This document shows positions 18,000 to 27,349 of a DNA stretch of 31,375 bases, one piece after another. Both the position numbers and the translations under genes were made by a program. Origin of the DNA: Baffinella frigidus. Lineage: Eukaryota; Cryptophyceae; Cryptomonadales; Baffinellaceae. Within the stretch, counting starts at the first letter, position 1. Every line of letters starts with the position of its first letter. The notes beneath the pieces were generated by a model. The model was not told where the DNA came from, searched no databases, and saw only the letters and a list, made by a program, of their open reading frames with translations. The stretch spans positions 381,955 to 413,329 of the forward strand of contig MU646541.1 in assembly GCA_026770585.1 (NCBI GenBank), in the 5' to 3' direction.

Positions 18000-18140
18000 A
18001 AAATGCCTGCCACCCCACCCCTCGAAGAGCTCAACGCGATCCGAAAGCAAAAATGCTTTCTCTGCAGATCCTTTCTCGTACGGAAGGGTGTGTCGTTGGG
18101 CTATGTTGGGAGCATTCAAAACCTAAAGGACCTAAAGGGG
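18000..18140 (+). repeat. H-family repeat, copy 2
   Basis: Same order of blocks as copy 1 (GATCCGAAAGCAAAAATGCT ... AACCTAAAGGACCTAAAG), with small indels (CTCGTACGGAAGGGTGTG). Confidence 0.85.
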
Positions 18141-19043
18141 GGGGGTCATTCTTGGAGGGTCCAAGGCCCAGAGGTCCTTTTCCGAGCTCTTGCTATTACC
18201 ATATCAGCCAGCTAATGTTAATTCTGAAAACCTGTTTATCAGCAGATTGCTGTTAGACAGATAACCACACAGCGGACTTCGAAGACCTTCGACCCTACGG
18301 TAGGCAATCCGTAGGAACCCAGGGAGGGTTTCTACGGATAAGGTAACAGAAATGGCTTGATGAAATGAGGCGACCCTCTGAAAACATGTTAAAACTTGAG
18401 TCAAGTCTCGTAAAGGACGAAGACCCAACTTTATCGTGTTTGGGTGTTCGTTTCAATAAAGTGGTTTTCTTTCTCTCGCTCCTTCCCGTCCTCCCTTCGT
18501 AAACGTCAAATGTCAACACGAGAGAGGTCTTGATTTTGCCGTCCGAGACAAAATCTCGCCAGGTGACAATTTTATGAATACAGTTTTCGAGTATGTGTAA
18601 AGTCACTTGGGTCCACCTCGAACATAAAGGACATAAATAAACCCCTCTCGAAAGGTTCTTTGTACACAGAGTGCAGTGTTCTCAAGACCTCTCTCGTTGA
18701 CCCTCTTAATTTCCAGGTTATGAGTTACGAGTAGAGTCACCTGCAAAGTCGTTCGAAGGCAGACCTCGTCGTCCATGCTCAGCCCAAGGCTGTCGGTATC
18801 AATAAGGATCTCTCTCTGGGCTCTTTAAGATTTCAGTCCGATTCAGATGTAGTGTGATTCTGACCAGTTTCGTTGCCGAGCTACCACAGAAGAAAACGGT
18901 GCTCGCCAGAGGCCAAATTGAAGTGTGGCTAGTGCAGCCCACGAGAACCCATCAACTAGTCTCATAACTACCAGTTTTTGTTCAAAAGCTGAACCTGGCT
19001 GGGGGAGGGGCACCAGTTTGTTCACTAGTTTTGGGGAGTCAGA

Positions 19044-19160
19044 ACGGAGTCGGAAAGTATCATGACAGGGGTTCCAATGTTCGGTATGGATGTTCCTGGC
19101 TTCAGAATAGAGGTTCCAGCCTTTAGGACTGATGTTCCAAGCTTTTGTGTAAAGGTTCCA
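19044..19160. repeat. Short tandem repeat around GTTCCAGC
   Basis: About four units of ~30 bp starting GTTCCAATG, GTTCCTGGC, GTTCCAGCC, GTTCCAAGC and GTTCCAGCA with similar spacing. Diverged. Confidence 0.65.
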
Positions 19161-19577
19161 GCACCTGAACTCCGGCGGAAACCGCATTTCAAAGCTGCCA
19201 TGCCTTGGCCAGCTCTATGGGTTTCCGACTTTGAAAACTGATGGGCTGACCTTGGAAACTGACCCGTAGGGACATAGGGGGGCTCTTGCGGATAAGGTAA
19301 CGGAAACTCGGGCATTTGCTGCCCGAAAATCCCTTCGTAGCCCGCTGTGTGGCCACTTAGCAGCCACCGAGGTCTTCACGGATGCAGTCCATCTAAACGA
19401 TTTGTACTAGAATCTCATCCATTGCTCTGGAATTCTAACCGCGTTTCCCCCAAGAATCCGGGGCAAAATATTTTCGGTCGCTGCTAAGTGGTGGGGAACC
19501 ACTACGACTTTGCAAAAGGAAGTTTTGTTTTTGCGACATGGCATGCAAAAAAATACAGCACAGGGGAAAGGCGACGT

Positions 19578-19745
19578 TTAATGACTTGACAAACACGACC
19601 GCTTCTCACGAGGAGGGGAGATGGGACAAGATGTGAGGGCTTTGGGGTGGGAAGCGAGGTTTAATAAGTTGACACAGGTTTGATAAGTTGACACACACGA
19701 CGGCTTCACGCCAGAGGGCAAGGTGGGACGAAATGTGAGGGCTCT
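19578..19745. repeat. Two-unit tandem duplication (~90 bp)
   Basis: Two diverged units share GAGGGGAGATGGGACAAGAT / GAGGGCAAGGTGGGACGAAA, TGTGAGGGCT, and TTTAAT(A)AGTTGACA. A minus-strand frame spans both but shows no known domain. Confidence 0.65.
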
Positions 19746-19879
19746 GGCAGCCCGTGACCACCCCGCAGGAATTTTACATACATACATGACCGCTGCTTAT
19801 GGAGCTTATGGAGCTTTAATGAACGTAGTACAACAGCACACACGTTTCTACGTCCGGTGGACCGAAACGTCATGATGAG

Positions 19880-20130
19880 CAGTCCTTTCTACGGAAGGGC
19901 GTGTCGTTGGGCTATGTTGGGAGAAATTAAAACCTAAAGGACCTAAAGGGACTGCCGCACCTGGCACTCCAGAGGTCCTTTAGGTCCTTGAGGTTTTAAT
20001 TTCGCCCAACATAGCCCAACGACACGCCCTTCCGTAGAAAGGACGGCAGAGAAATCATTTTTGCTTTCGGATCGCGTGTAGCTCTCCAGTGCAGAGGCTC
20101 GTGAAGAGGGGATACAGGGTGGCTCTGTTG
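19880..20130 (-). repeat. H-family inverted pair (hairpin)
   Basis: A left arm (19880-19950, CCTTTCTACGGAAGGGCGTG to CCTAAAGGACCTAAAGG) faces a right arm (19966-20042) of nearly the same sequence inverted. The H sequence then continues to 20130. The arms are ~70-75 bp with a loop of about 15-20 bp. It lies just beyond the donor of the minus-strand exon at 20179-20504, so it would be transcribed in that gene's first coding intron. Confidence 0.85.
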
Positions 20131-20178
20131 GGGTGGGTCAAGGTATGCGACATCCCTCCCATGCTCACTTACACTCAC

Positions 20179-20504
20179 CGAACCCAAGTCAGCCTCCTTT
20201 GAGGCTCATGGTATCCCGTGGTTGAAGGCATCTCAGCCTCCCACGCTGCGAACTCAGCATCCAGATCTTCCGTGTCCAGTGCAAGCGCGTTGGACGGAGC
20301 TTCCTCGCGCTGCCAGGCGGTCTGGACCCCACGACGCCGTCGGCGGCGCTGGCGTGGGACTTCGCCAGGAAGATCCGCACGGCGCGCCTGGTCACCACCG
20401 TCCCCGCTGATCTCCCCATCGTCAAGAGACACTGTGGCCGCGTTTTTCTTGTCAGCCCCAGTGTGCCGCTTCGCGAGCGCTCCGCCCGCCGTTTTTTCTG
20501 CCAT
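20179..20504 (-). CDS. Hypothetical protein, first coding exon
   Basis: Not recognised. From an ATG at 20504-20502 the frame is open for 108 codons and ends in a strong donor (CG|GTGAGTGTAAG at 20178), phase 2. The N-terminus is lysine/alanine-rich, followed by an acidic stretch (LDDGEISGDGG), a run of five to six arginines (RQRRRRRRG) and an acidic helix-like segment (EDLDAEFAAWEAEM). This looks like a nuclear, partly disordered protein, which is inference only. A strong donor further upstream (GAAG|GTAAGT at 20622) suggests a 5'-UTR exon. No downstream exon could be identified. Confidence 0.5.
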
Positions 20505-20838
20505 CCGTTGATCGTTCCGGGGAACAGAGCCCCGGACCGACCTTCGCTACCAGATGAGACCCCGCTTAGGAGGGGAGAGGCCGCGCCGGCCAAGGCCCAC
20601 ACACAAGCGAGAGAGAACTTACCTTCATTAGTCAACCATCGAGGCTCATCACCTGTCCGACCGAGGCTCACATGGTTTACGCTTCAGTTTTCAGGGTTCA
20701 GAGTGCAGAGTTAGGGTTCTGAAGGGTGGTGGGATTTGAGATTCAGGATAGGGTTTACGATTCAGGATCCAGGGCTCAGGGTATAGGGTTCGGGGTTCAG
20801 AGTTCAGAGGTCAGGTTTTGGGTAAAACCTAGACAGGG

Positions 20839-20942
20839 CATCCCTTAAGTGGCCAGGGGGTCCAAATTGACCTCCAAGAGGTCCTAGGTAGGTCCTAGGG
20901 CCCTACGGTAGGGCGTATGAGCCTACTGGCCAGTTATGGGAC
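20839..20942. mobile_element. Foldback element family B, copy 3
   Basis: CATCCCTTAAGTGGCCAG ... ACTGGCCAGTTATGGGACA, with core CCTAGGTAGGTCCTAGGGCC. The end dinucleotides are CA rather than TA, so it has probably drifted. Confidence 0.85.
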
Positions 20943-22192
20943 AGGGTTCAGGACTCAGAGCGTACGAGGGTGTGGGTATTAGGTTTTAAGTTTAGGGTTG
21001 CCCGAAGGAGGGAAAGGGTTTGAGGGTTCTGGCTGTAGGGTTTAGGGTTGAGCGTCCTAACCCCTCAACCTTGACCCTGGCCTCAAATCTTAAGCCTACC
21101 ATAAACCCCAAACTACAACCCCTGCCCCCTTCCCCCTAAACTGTCACCCCTAAATCCCAATCCCTAAACCATGAACCATGAACCGTTGACGCTCAGATCT
21201 GCTTCCCCCCCAAGTTACGGTAGAACGAAACTGCTCGCTGAGGCCGCCCGAGGTCCTGTACATGTACAGGCGTGGTCTCGAAAACAAGGTCCGTGCAATT
21301 ACGAGCATGGATTCTCGAGTACATGTACAGGAGTTTCTCACACATGAGGACCCACAGCGCCCTTTAGTTTCCTACGGTAGGCTTGCTCCCAGGAGCCTAC
21401 GAGGTACGTACATGTGAGGGGCCCCTCACATGAATTCTCGAGTACAGAGGTTTCTCACCAGCAAGGACATACACAGCCCTCACGGTAGTCGACAGGTAGG
21501 CCTGTTCCCAGGAACATAGGACCCCCCTGGAGGCGGTGTGTGTCCTTATTCGCGAGTGATCGTAATTGTTCTGGGCTAGTAGATAGAGAGAGAGTCAAGT
21601 CAGAAAACAACAGAGGGACAAGACAGAAAAAAGCTTTGCATTTTGTTGTTTTTCTGTGAAATCGTGGCGCTCAAAGGTGCTGGGATGCTTTGAAAACAAA
21701 ATCGAAAGGCAGCTCCGATCGCTGAATCCGATGAGGCGGACACTGGAACTGGTTCTGCAGAAAAGCCATGCTTCCTTTCGGATCACATTCAGGTCCCCCA
21801 GTGCGGAGGATCTCGGCAGAAACCGGCTAAAGCGGACCTTGCGGACCGTATTTGCTTGTGTAAAGCAAAAGTAAATACAGTGGGTCTCCGTCAGCTGAAA
21901 GAGCCGGGGTGAGACTTGGGTCCTTCAAAACGACAACTGAACACCTGCGGTCATCAATCAATATCTTAAATCTCGCAGATATGATATCTTCTTAGGGCTA
22001 AAAGACATCTAAGATATTTTTAGCTCTATGGTAGACCTAAGATCGCAGATTTGAATTTGGAACCGCCCTCGAGGTCGCGCGCGGGGCAACCTGCTGGGGC
22101 CGTGCGATGTCCGATCGAAAATGTGTGTGGCTGAAAATTGTAGAGGAGGGCGAGGGCTCGGCGAAACAGTGAACACATTTTTCGAAAAATCG

Positions 22193-22224
22193 AAATCGGC
22201 GGCGGGAGAAATCGGCGGCGGGAG
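22193..22224. promoter_or_regulatory. Direct repeat AAATCGGCGGCGGGAG x2 upstream of PSMB5
   Basis: Two perfect 16-bp copies in tandem end 107 bp before the PSMB5 start codon. The reverse strand reads CTCCCGCCGCCGATTT, which resembles GC-rich E2F-like sites. The regulatory role is inference. Confidence 0.4.
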
Positions 22225-22331
22225 TATTCACTCATGTGTAAAGCACCAAGTCAATCTGGGCAAAATGGCTCCACCGCCCTCCCCTTTGCCCATCTGAAAA
22301 AGGGGTGTCGGATCGAAGCCAGGTGTCCGCG

Positions 22332-23882
22332 ATGCTCGCGCTCAACCGCGCCATGGGCGCTGAGGCGCAACGCAACGACCGGCGGAGCAAGGACTGCGCG
22401 GATTTCCCGGAGATGTCTCTCTCGTCCGCCGGGGAGATGCCCACTCACTTCATGCTCCCGGGCCCGCACATGGTAGATTCCCCGCCGGCGCCCGCCCCTG
22501 GTGCTCAGGTTGCGCGCCCAGCTGGAGCGGGAGGGGAGCGCGCGAGATCGGGCGTATTCTGGCCGTCGCTGTTGCTGAATGGGTGTGTGGGTGGCAGCCG
22601 GACCAGTTCCTCTCGGGAGCGTTCGCTGGCAAGGGCCATGAGGGCAGCGACCCTGCCCTCAAGTTCCTCCACGGGACGACGACGCTCGGGTTTGTGTTCA
22701 AGGAGGGGATCATCATCGCTGTGGACTCCAGGGCGAGCATGGGCAGCTACGTGGGTGAGCGCCTCTCCCCGTGGTTGGTGTGTGCCCCCGATCTGGCGGG
22801 AGAAGCCTCTCCGTTGCCCGTTCGCGCGCGGAATCCTGACCCCCAGCCGCTGCCTGATGCGCAGGTTCGCAGACTGTGAAGAAGTGCATTGAGATCACGC
22901 CGTTCCTTCTCGGCACCATGGCTGGCGGTGCAGCGGATTGCATGTACTGGGAGCGGCACCTGGGGCGGCTGTGCCGCCTGTACGAGCTGCGCAACAAGGA
23001 GCGGATCACCACGGCAGCTGCCTCGAAGCTGCTGCACAACATCATGTACGGCTACAAGGGGTACGGGCTCTCGATGGGCACGATGATCGCGGGGTGGGAC
23101 AAGGACCTCGGCCCGAACCTGTACTACTGCGACAGCGAGGGCACGCGCGTCAAGGGGGACAAGTTCTCGGTCGGCTCGGGCTCGCCCTACGCATACGGGG
23201 TGCTCGACGAGGGCTACAAGTACGAAATGAGCGTGCAGGAGGCTTGCGAGCTCGGGCGCCGCTCCATCTACCATGCCACCTTCCGCGACGCTATGTCCGG
23301 CGGCCGCGTCTCAGGTCCCCCGCCGCTGCCTCGCCTCCTTACTACACCCAGAAGCCACACCACGCACAGCGGTAGCAGTGGTACAGATGATTCGGGTGTG
23401 GCGGTCGCTGCCGCGTTAGGGTCTGGCGGATTTACAGCCACCTGCCCAAACACATTCCGAAACTGAGGAGTGGTCCGATTGATTTGCATCTCCTTGCTAG
23501 ACCCCGAAGCCGCGCCACGCCACACCTCGCCACTCCCCTTGGCTCCTCCCCCGAGCTCAGATCAGAAGCCACCCAACCCCACGCCGCGCCGCGCCCCGCC
23601 CGTGTGCCCCCCCCCCCCTCCGCAGCTCAGATGCAGCAAGCGCAGTGGTTGCAGGCAGCGGGGGCGGAGACTGGTGGCTTTTTTTAAATTGAAATTCTAG
23701 TAAGAGCAGTGGTTGCAGACATCGTGGCGGAGACGGATGGCTGGTGGCTGTTGGCACTTCTCTGAAGGTGGTGGGGTGCGCGCGCAGTGTACCACGTGCA
23801 CGCGGAGGGGTGGACCAAGGTGAGCATGGACGACTGCGAGGAACTGCACTGGCAGTACGATGCGGAGAAGGGCGGCAAGTAG
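22332..23882 (+). CDS. PSMB5: 20S proteasome subunit beta-5 (chymotrypsin-like), complete
   Basis: Catalytic beta-5 subunit of the 20S core in cytosol and nucleus; N-terminal threonine protease cleaving after hydrophobic residues. Four exons: 22332-22472, 22598-22754, 22865-23314, 23788-23882 (TAG 23880-23882). Phases agree and total 843 nt, 280 residues. A propeptide ends in LHG before the catalytic Thr (HGTTTL). Counting that Thr as 1, Asp17 and Arg19 fall in VDSRA and Lys33 in TVKKC, as in the family. [49 protein letters not shown] and RDAMSGG are family hallmarks. The ATG at 22332 was preferred; an in-frame GTG lies 27 nt upstream. Introns are short and free of telomere-like filler, unlike GLDC and RAD51D. 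TGTAA follows the stop at 23934, a possible algal-type polyadenylation signal. Confidence 0.95.
23640..23755 (+). repeat. Tandem duplication in PSMB5 intron 3
   Basis: GCGCAGTGGTTGCAGGCAGC then GGGGCGGAGACTGGTGGC (23640) is repeated as GAGCAGTGGTTGCAGACATC then GTGGCGGAGACGGATGGC (23705), separated by a TTTTTTTAAATTGAAATTCT stretch. A GCAG|TG is present in both, similar to the true acceptor CGCAG|TG of exon 4. Confidence 0.7.
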
Positions 23883-24278
23883 AGAGAACGTGGTCGCGGC
23901 GAGGCGTGAGAGCGTGGGGGGGGTACGTGACTGTGTAAAGTCACTCCGACTACTCCAGTGGGGCGTGTCCCCAGAAGGCGTGGGAGGGGCGTGGGCGGAC
24001 GCACTATTCTGGGGCGCTGTTCTGGAGTTGCAGTGTTCTGGACAGTCGCACTGTTCTGGAGCGGGGCGCCACAGGCTCACTGTTTTGGAGCGGAGTGTCA
24101 CGGGGTGTGGGTGGACCGGGCGTGTCCCGGCGCGCGCGTGCGGTGTCCTTATGCAGCATGCGCTGGCAGGGCGGCGTCCCGAAAGCTTGCAGTTCAATGC
24201 AACCTGTACTGTACACCGCGGCTGCTGGCCCGCGCGCGCGCCTCCCCTGCGCCTCTGGGGACAGGCCCCATGTAGGAG
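23883..24278. other. PSMB5 3' flank
   Basis: It contains four diverged repeats of CACTGTTCTGGAGCGG-like sequence (24002-24098) and otherwise GC-rich sequence. No gene supported. Confidence 0.5.
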
Positions 24279-24400
24279 TACAGGGATACCTCGCTCGTAA
24301 GAAACCGTCACCCCCTAGGACCCTGCAGTAGGCCCATCCCTTTGGCCCTATGGTGGTCCCAGGGGGGGGGGCGGTTTCTTATGAGCGAGGTACCCCTGTA
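24279..24400. mobile_element. Foldback element family A, copy 5
   Basis: TACAGGGATACCTCGCTCGT ... GAGCGAGGTACCCCTGTA, with the standard core. It is followed directly by an array of A-family end sequences. Confidence 0.92.
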
Positions 24401-24401
24401 G

Positions 24402-24955
24402 GAGTACAGGGATACCTCGCTCGTAAGAAAACTAGGAGTTCAGGGTTACCTCGCTCGTAAGAAAACTAGGAGTACAGGGATAGAAAGAGCCATCCCCCTA
24501 TGTAGGACCACCGAAGGATCCGATGCAGAGGCCTACTATGCAGGGTAGTACGAGGAGGCGCTCTCTTACGAGCACCGACCGGATTCTGCCTGCGTTTTCT
24601 TAACTTGAAGAAAACGTGGATCGAGCGCTTTCTTGCGTTTTCTTAATTTTTAAGAAAACGTGGACCGACCGCTTTCCTGTGTTTTCTTCATCTCCTAGAA
24701 AACGCGGACCGACCGCTTTCGTGCGTTTTCTTAACCATAGGAAAATCGGACCGACCGGATTCTACCTCGCTATTCTTATTTTAAGAAAACACAGACCGAC
24801 CGACCTTCGAGCAAGAGTGTTCTTGTGGCCGAGGTACCCCTGTAGGAGTACAGGGGTACCTCACTCGTAAGAAAAGTAGGAGTACAGGGATATCTCGCTC
24901 GTAAGAAAACTAGGAGTACAGGGATACCTCGCTCGTAAGAAATCGCCCACCCCCA
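24402..24955. repeat. Array of A-family ends enclosing a hairpin minisatellite
   Basis: Direct ~34-bp units GGAGTACAGGGATACCTCGC then TCGTAAGAAAACTA occur twice at 24402-24469 and two to three times at 24845-24940. Between them (24600-24800) four to five ~60-bp units carry TTTTCTTAA...TTAAGAAAACG plus GGACCGACCGCTTTC, each a small hairpin. The block ends GAGGTACCCCTGTA at 24842, so 24470-24842 looks like one A-type element whose interior expanded. Confidence 0.8.
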
Positions 24956-24999
24956 CGTGGTCCTAAGAGGGTGGAGTGCGAGAGTTTGAGGATGATGTT

Positions 25000-25225
25000 G
25001 CGCGCCGCGCCCCCAAAAATGTGAGACCACATTTTTGAAACAGAATCGAAAGATGGTTCTCAAATGGGTCGCAGATTTTGTGTGCGCGGCGCGAAACATG
25101 TCGAACAGAAACCTCAATTTCTCGAATCTGGCCCCCAAAACTTCGATTTCTCAGAACAAGACACAGAGTTCGACAAAGTCCGCGCCGCGCAAAAAACATC
25201 TGAAACCACATTTTTGAACCAACTT
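25000..25225. repeat. Diverged direct repeat around CGCGCCGCGC / CCACATTTTTGAA
   Basis: GCGCCGCGCCCCCAAAAATG then AGACCACATTTTTGAA (25000-25040) recurs as CGCGCCGCGCAAAAAACATC then AAACCACATTTTTGAA (25181-25217). A third GCGCGGCGCGAAACATGTCG lies between. Not coding as far as I can see. Confidence 0.65.
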
Positions 25226-25385
25226 GGTTGACTCAAGGTGTAGGGATCCGAAATGCATGACTCAAGGCCAGTGTTCACACCAGATCGCGTCCTCCGACGG
25301 ACCGTTACTTTTTGGGCGAGGGCGTGCGGATCGCACAAGTCCGTGATGTTCGACATCCTTCACCCGTGCGAGGTTACAATGCTAA

Positions 25386-25509
25386 TACAGGGATACCTCG
25401 CTCATAAGACCCCCGCCCCCCCCTAGGACCGTCACAGGGCCCTAGAGGCATAGGCCTACCGTAGGGCCCTAGGGGGGGGTGTTTTCTTATGAGCGAGGGC
25501 ACCCCTGTA
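25386..25509. mobile_element. Foldback element family A, copy 6
   Basis: TACAGGGATACCTCGCTCAT ... GAGCGAGGGCACCCCTGTA. The core is in the opposite arrangement (TAGGCCTACCGTAGGGCCCT). Confidence 0.9.
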
Positions 25510-25554
25510 GGGCTCATACAATACTGATAGGGCTCACCCCGAATACAGTCGACC

Positions 25555-25675
25555 TACAGGGGTACCTCGCTCACAAGAAAACGCCTCCCCGTAGGACCCT
25601 ACAGTAGGGCTATGCCTAGGGCCCTATGGCCGTCCTAGGGGGGTGACGTTTTCTTGTAATCGAGGTATCCCTGTA
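25555..25675. mobile_element. Foldback element family A, copy 7
   Basis: TACAGGGGTACCTCGCTCAC ... ATCGAGGTATCCCTGTA, with the standard core. It is 46 bp from copy 6. Confidence 0.9.
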
Positions 25676-25806
25676 ATGGCCCGAGGCGGGCTCGTCCTGG
25701 ACCCGGTCCTCACAGACCGTTGGGATGCGCGCGTCGCGAACTGACACGCTCAAATCGTCCTACAAACTCGCTTTGCGGTTTCTACACGAGCGCGCTCACT
25801 GTTTCC

Positions 25807-26030
25807 TATCCCTTAAATGGCCAGTACAGGGGTACCTCGCTCATAAGAGAACGCCCGCCCCTAGGACCCTACAGTAGGCCCCTGCCTAGGGCCCTATGGT
25901 GGTCCTAGGGGGGGGGCGGTTTCTTATGAGCGAGGTTATCCTGTAGGCGCACACGCCCTACCGTAGGGCTCTGGGACCTTCCTAGGACCTCTGTGGGGTC
26001 AATTTTGACCCCATGGCCACATAAGGGGTA
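25807..26030. mobile_element. Foldback element family B, copy 4, interrupted by an A element
   Basis: Left part TATCCCTTAAATGGCCAG and right part GGCGCACACGCCCTACCGTA ... GGCCACATAAGGGGTA are contiguous in other B copies. Here family A (25825-25945) splits them at the TA of CCAGTAGG, with TA on both sides. Confidence 0.88.
25825..25945. mobile_element. Foldback element family A, copy 8, nested in B
   Basis: Inserted in B copy 4 exactly at a TA, which is present at both junctions. This gives direct evidence of a TA target duplication and shows the A element is younger than its B host. Confidence 0.93.
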
Positions 26031-26527
26031 TCCCTTAAGTGGCGAGGGGGTCCACATGGACCCCCGACAGGTACAGGCCTTACTCGATTACAATGAGGAA
26101 GGCGGTGGCGAAGAGGGGGGTGAGGAGGGGAGCGAGGAGGGGGGCGAGGAGGAGAGCGAGGAATCACAGGAAGATGTTCCCCTTGCTCAGAGGAAGAGGA
26201 AGGTTGCACGGGTCTAATAAAGGACAGCCGAGCTGATCACTTGTCTTGGTTGTACATGTAGATGTACTGAATTCAAGGTCCGCACACACTCGTCGTTCGC
26301 GAACCTTGCTGAATTTAAGGTCATTTAAGGTCACACACTGACTGCTTTTCTGTGGACCTTAAATTTAAGGTCACTCACACTGACTGCTTTCCTGTGGACC
26401 TTAAATTTAAGGTCACACACACTGACTGCTCAAAAGTGTGTGACCTTGTAATCGAGTAAGCCCTGTACTAGGCAGGTCCTACGCCCCTACGGTAGGGCGT
26501 AGGCGCCTACTCGCCGCTTAGGGGATA
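26029..26527. mobile_element. Foldback element family B, copy 5, interrupted by element C
   Basis: Left part TATCCCTTAAGTGGCGAG to CCCCGACAGG, right part CTAGGCAGGTCCTACGCC to CGCTTAGGGGATA. It shares its terminal TA with B copy 4 (26029-26030) and with copy 6 (26526-26527), and its orientation is opposite to theirs. Confidence 0.85.
26072..26467. mobile_element. Element C, nested in B copy 5
   Basis: About 390 bp bounded by TA, with 20-bp inverted ends CAGGCCTTACTCGATTACAA and TTGTAATCGAGTAAGCCCTG. The left half has an open frame that turns very acidic (Glu/Gly-rich) then basic (QRKRKVARV, stop at 26215). The right half has about three units of AATTTAAGGTCAC...CACTGACTGCTTT...GTGGACCTT. It may be an internally deleted derivative of a larger transposon; no transposase is recognisable. 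Confidence 0.8.
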
Positions 26528-26629
26528 TCCCTTAAGTGGCCAGTAGGCTCATATTCCCTACCGTATGGCCATAGGACCTGCCTAGGACCTCTTGGCGGTC
26601 AAATTCGACCGCCTGGCCACTTAGGGGAC
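26526..26629. mobile_element. Foldback element family B, copy 6
   Basis: TATCCCTTAAGTGGCCAG ... CCTGGCCACTTAGGGGA, nearly intact. Its left TA is the right TA of copy 5. Confidence 0.9.
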
Positions 26630-26825
26630 GTGCGCGCTGAGAGGTTCCGACATGAGCGGTTCGTGCAGTAAATTTCGTCGGCGAGAAACGTCCGAGGTCC
26701 CCCCCCCCCTCCCCTAGAGAAAGACCTTTCTTACTACCAACACGGCCGCCGTGTGCGCACTCCCACTCCTATTCCTGTGAGCCTAGGACCCCCATGGAGA
26801 CGGTGCGTCCCGACTCGCAATCACC

Positions 26826-26920
26826 TATCCCTTAAGTGCCCAGTAGGCTCATACGCCCTACGGTAGGGCCCTAGGACCTGCCTAGGACCTCTTGGCCGTC
26901 AAATTTGGCGGCATGGGATA
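26826..26920. mobile_element. Foldback element family B, copy 7 (left arm of inverted repeat)
   Basis: TATCCCTTAAGTGCCCAG to GGCGGCATGGGATA. The right end lacks about 10 bp compared with copy 8. Confidence 0.88.
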
Positions 26921-27031
26921 GGTGATTCCCTTAACGAAAGGGCCGAGGCGGGCCCGTCGGATCACTGCCCCTCGAGCCAGAGGACCACGCGGTCGAGCTC
27001 CCCCACCTGTCAGAGAGTACAGGTTATTGCC

Positions 27032-27156
27032 ACGCCAGAACGACCGAAACATCCACTTTTGACATGTTTCAAGGGAAACCCCTAGGATACTTAAGTCAAC
27101 CACGCCAGATGTTACGTGGGTAAGGCGTCGGGTTCCCTCGATCAGTCTGGCGTGGT
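27032..27156. mobile_element. Foldback element E
   Basis: Inverted ends CCACGCCAGA and TCTGGCGTGG, flanked on both sides by AGTACAGGTTATTG, which may be a long target duplication or a local repeat. A third internal CCACGCCAGATG lies at 27100. One copy seen. Confidence 0.6.
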
Positions 27157-27210
27157 AGGGAGTACAGGTTATTGAACAGTACAGGTTATGGCAAGTACAG
27201 GTTATGGGGA

Positions 27211-27348
27211 CCACACGGTGGGCTTCGAGGGTTTTGGGACCCCTAGATTTAGCGGCAACGTGCCCAATTTTGCATGAGGAAATCCTCAAAGTCAACTGCC
27301 CGCGGGGTAAGTTGACGTTTGATGAAAGGTCCGTAGTCCACCGTGTGG
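27211..27348. mobile_element. Foldback element family D, copy 2
   Basis: CCACACGGTGGGCTTCGAGG ... AAAGGTCCGTAGTCCACCGT then GTGG. The same ends and length class as 4407-4532 show that family D is dispersed. Confidence 0.8.
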
Positions 27349-27349
27349 G

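Larger units (their letters stand above)
17517..19879. other. Gene-poor region
   Basis: No protein gene supported. It holds an H-family copy (18000-18140), two copies of the GTCGGTATCAATAA-type N motif (about 17650 and 18797), a repeated GGATAAGGTAAC sequence (18338 and 19293), and two tandem repeats listed separately. Longest open frames are under about 115 codons and have no recognisable domain. Confidence 0.55.
20505..22331. other. Intergenic region upstream of two divergent genes
   Basis: TTCAGGGTT/TTTAGGG-like filler (20690-21060) changes to the C-rich orientation (21060-21175). It holds a B-family element (20839-20942), CTCGAGTACA-bordered sequence with repeated GTACATGTACAGG (21255-21325) and GTTTCTCAC (21330 and 21450), and a weakly inverted AT-rich stretch (21960-22035). 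No gene supported. Confidence 0.5.

Noticed and set aside
18295-18606. 103-codon minus-strand open frame
   Set aside because: Starts with GTG, has no recognisable domain or splice support, and lies in repeat-bearing AT-richer sequence.
22747-23274. Minus-strand frame opposite PSMB5 exon 3
   Set aside because: Complement of a well-conserved exon; no family resemblance.
24402-24940. CRISPR-like array of direct repeats
   Set aside because: Eukaryotic context; the repeats are transposon ends joined directly without unique spacers.
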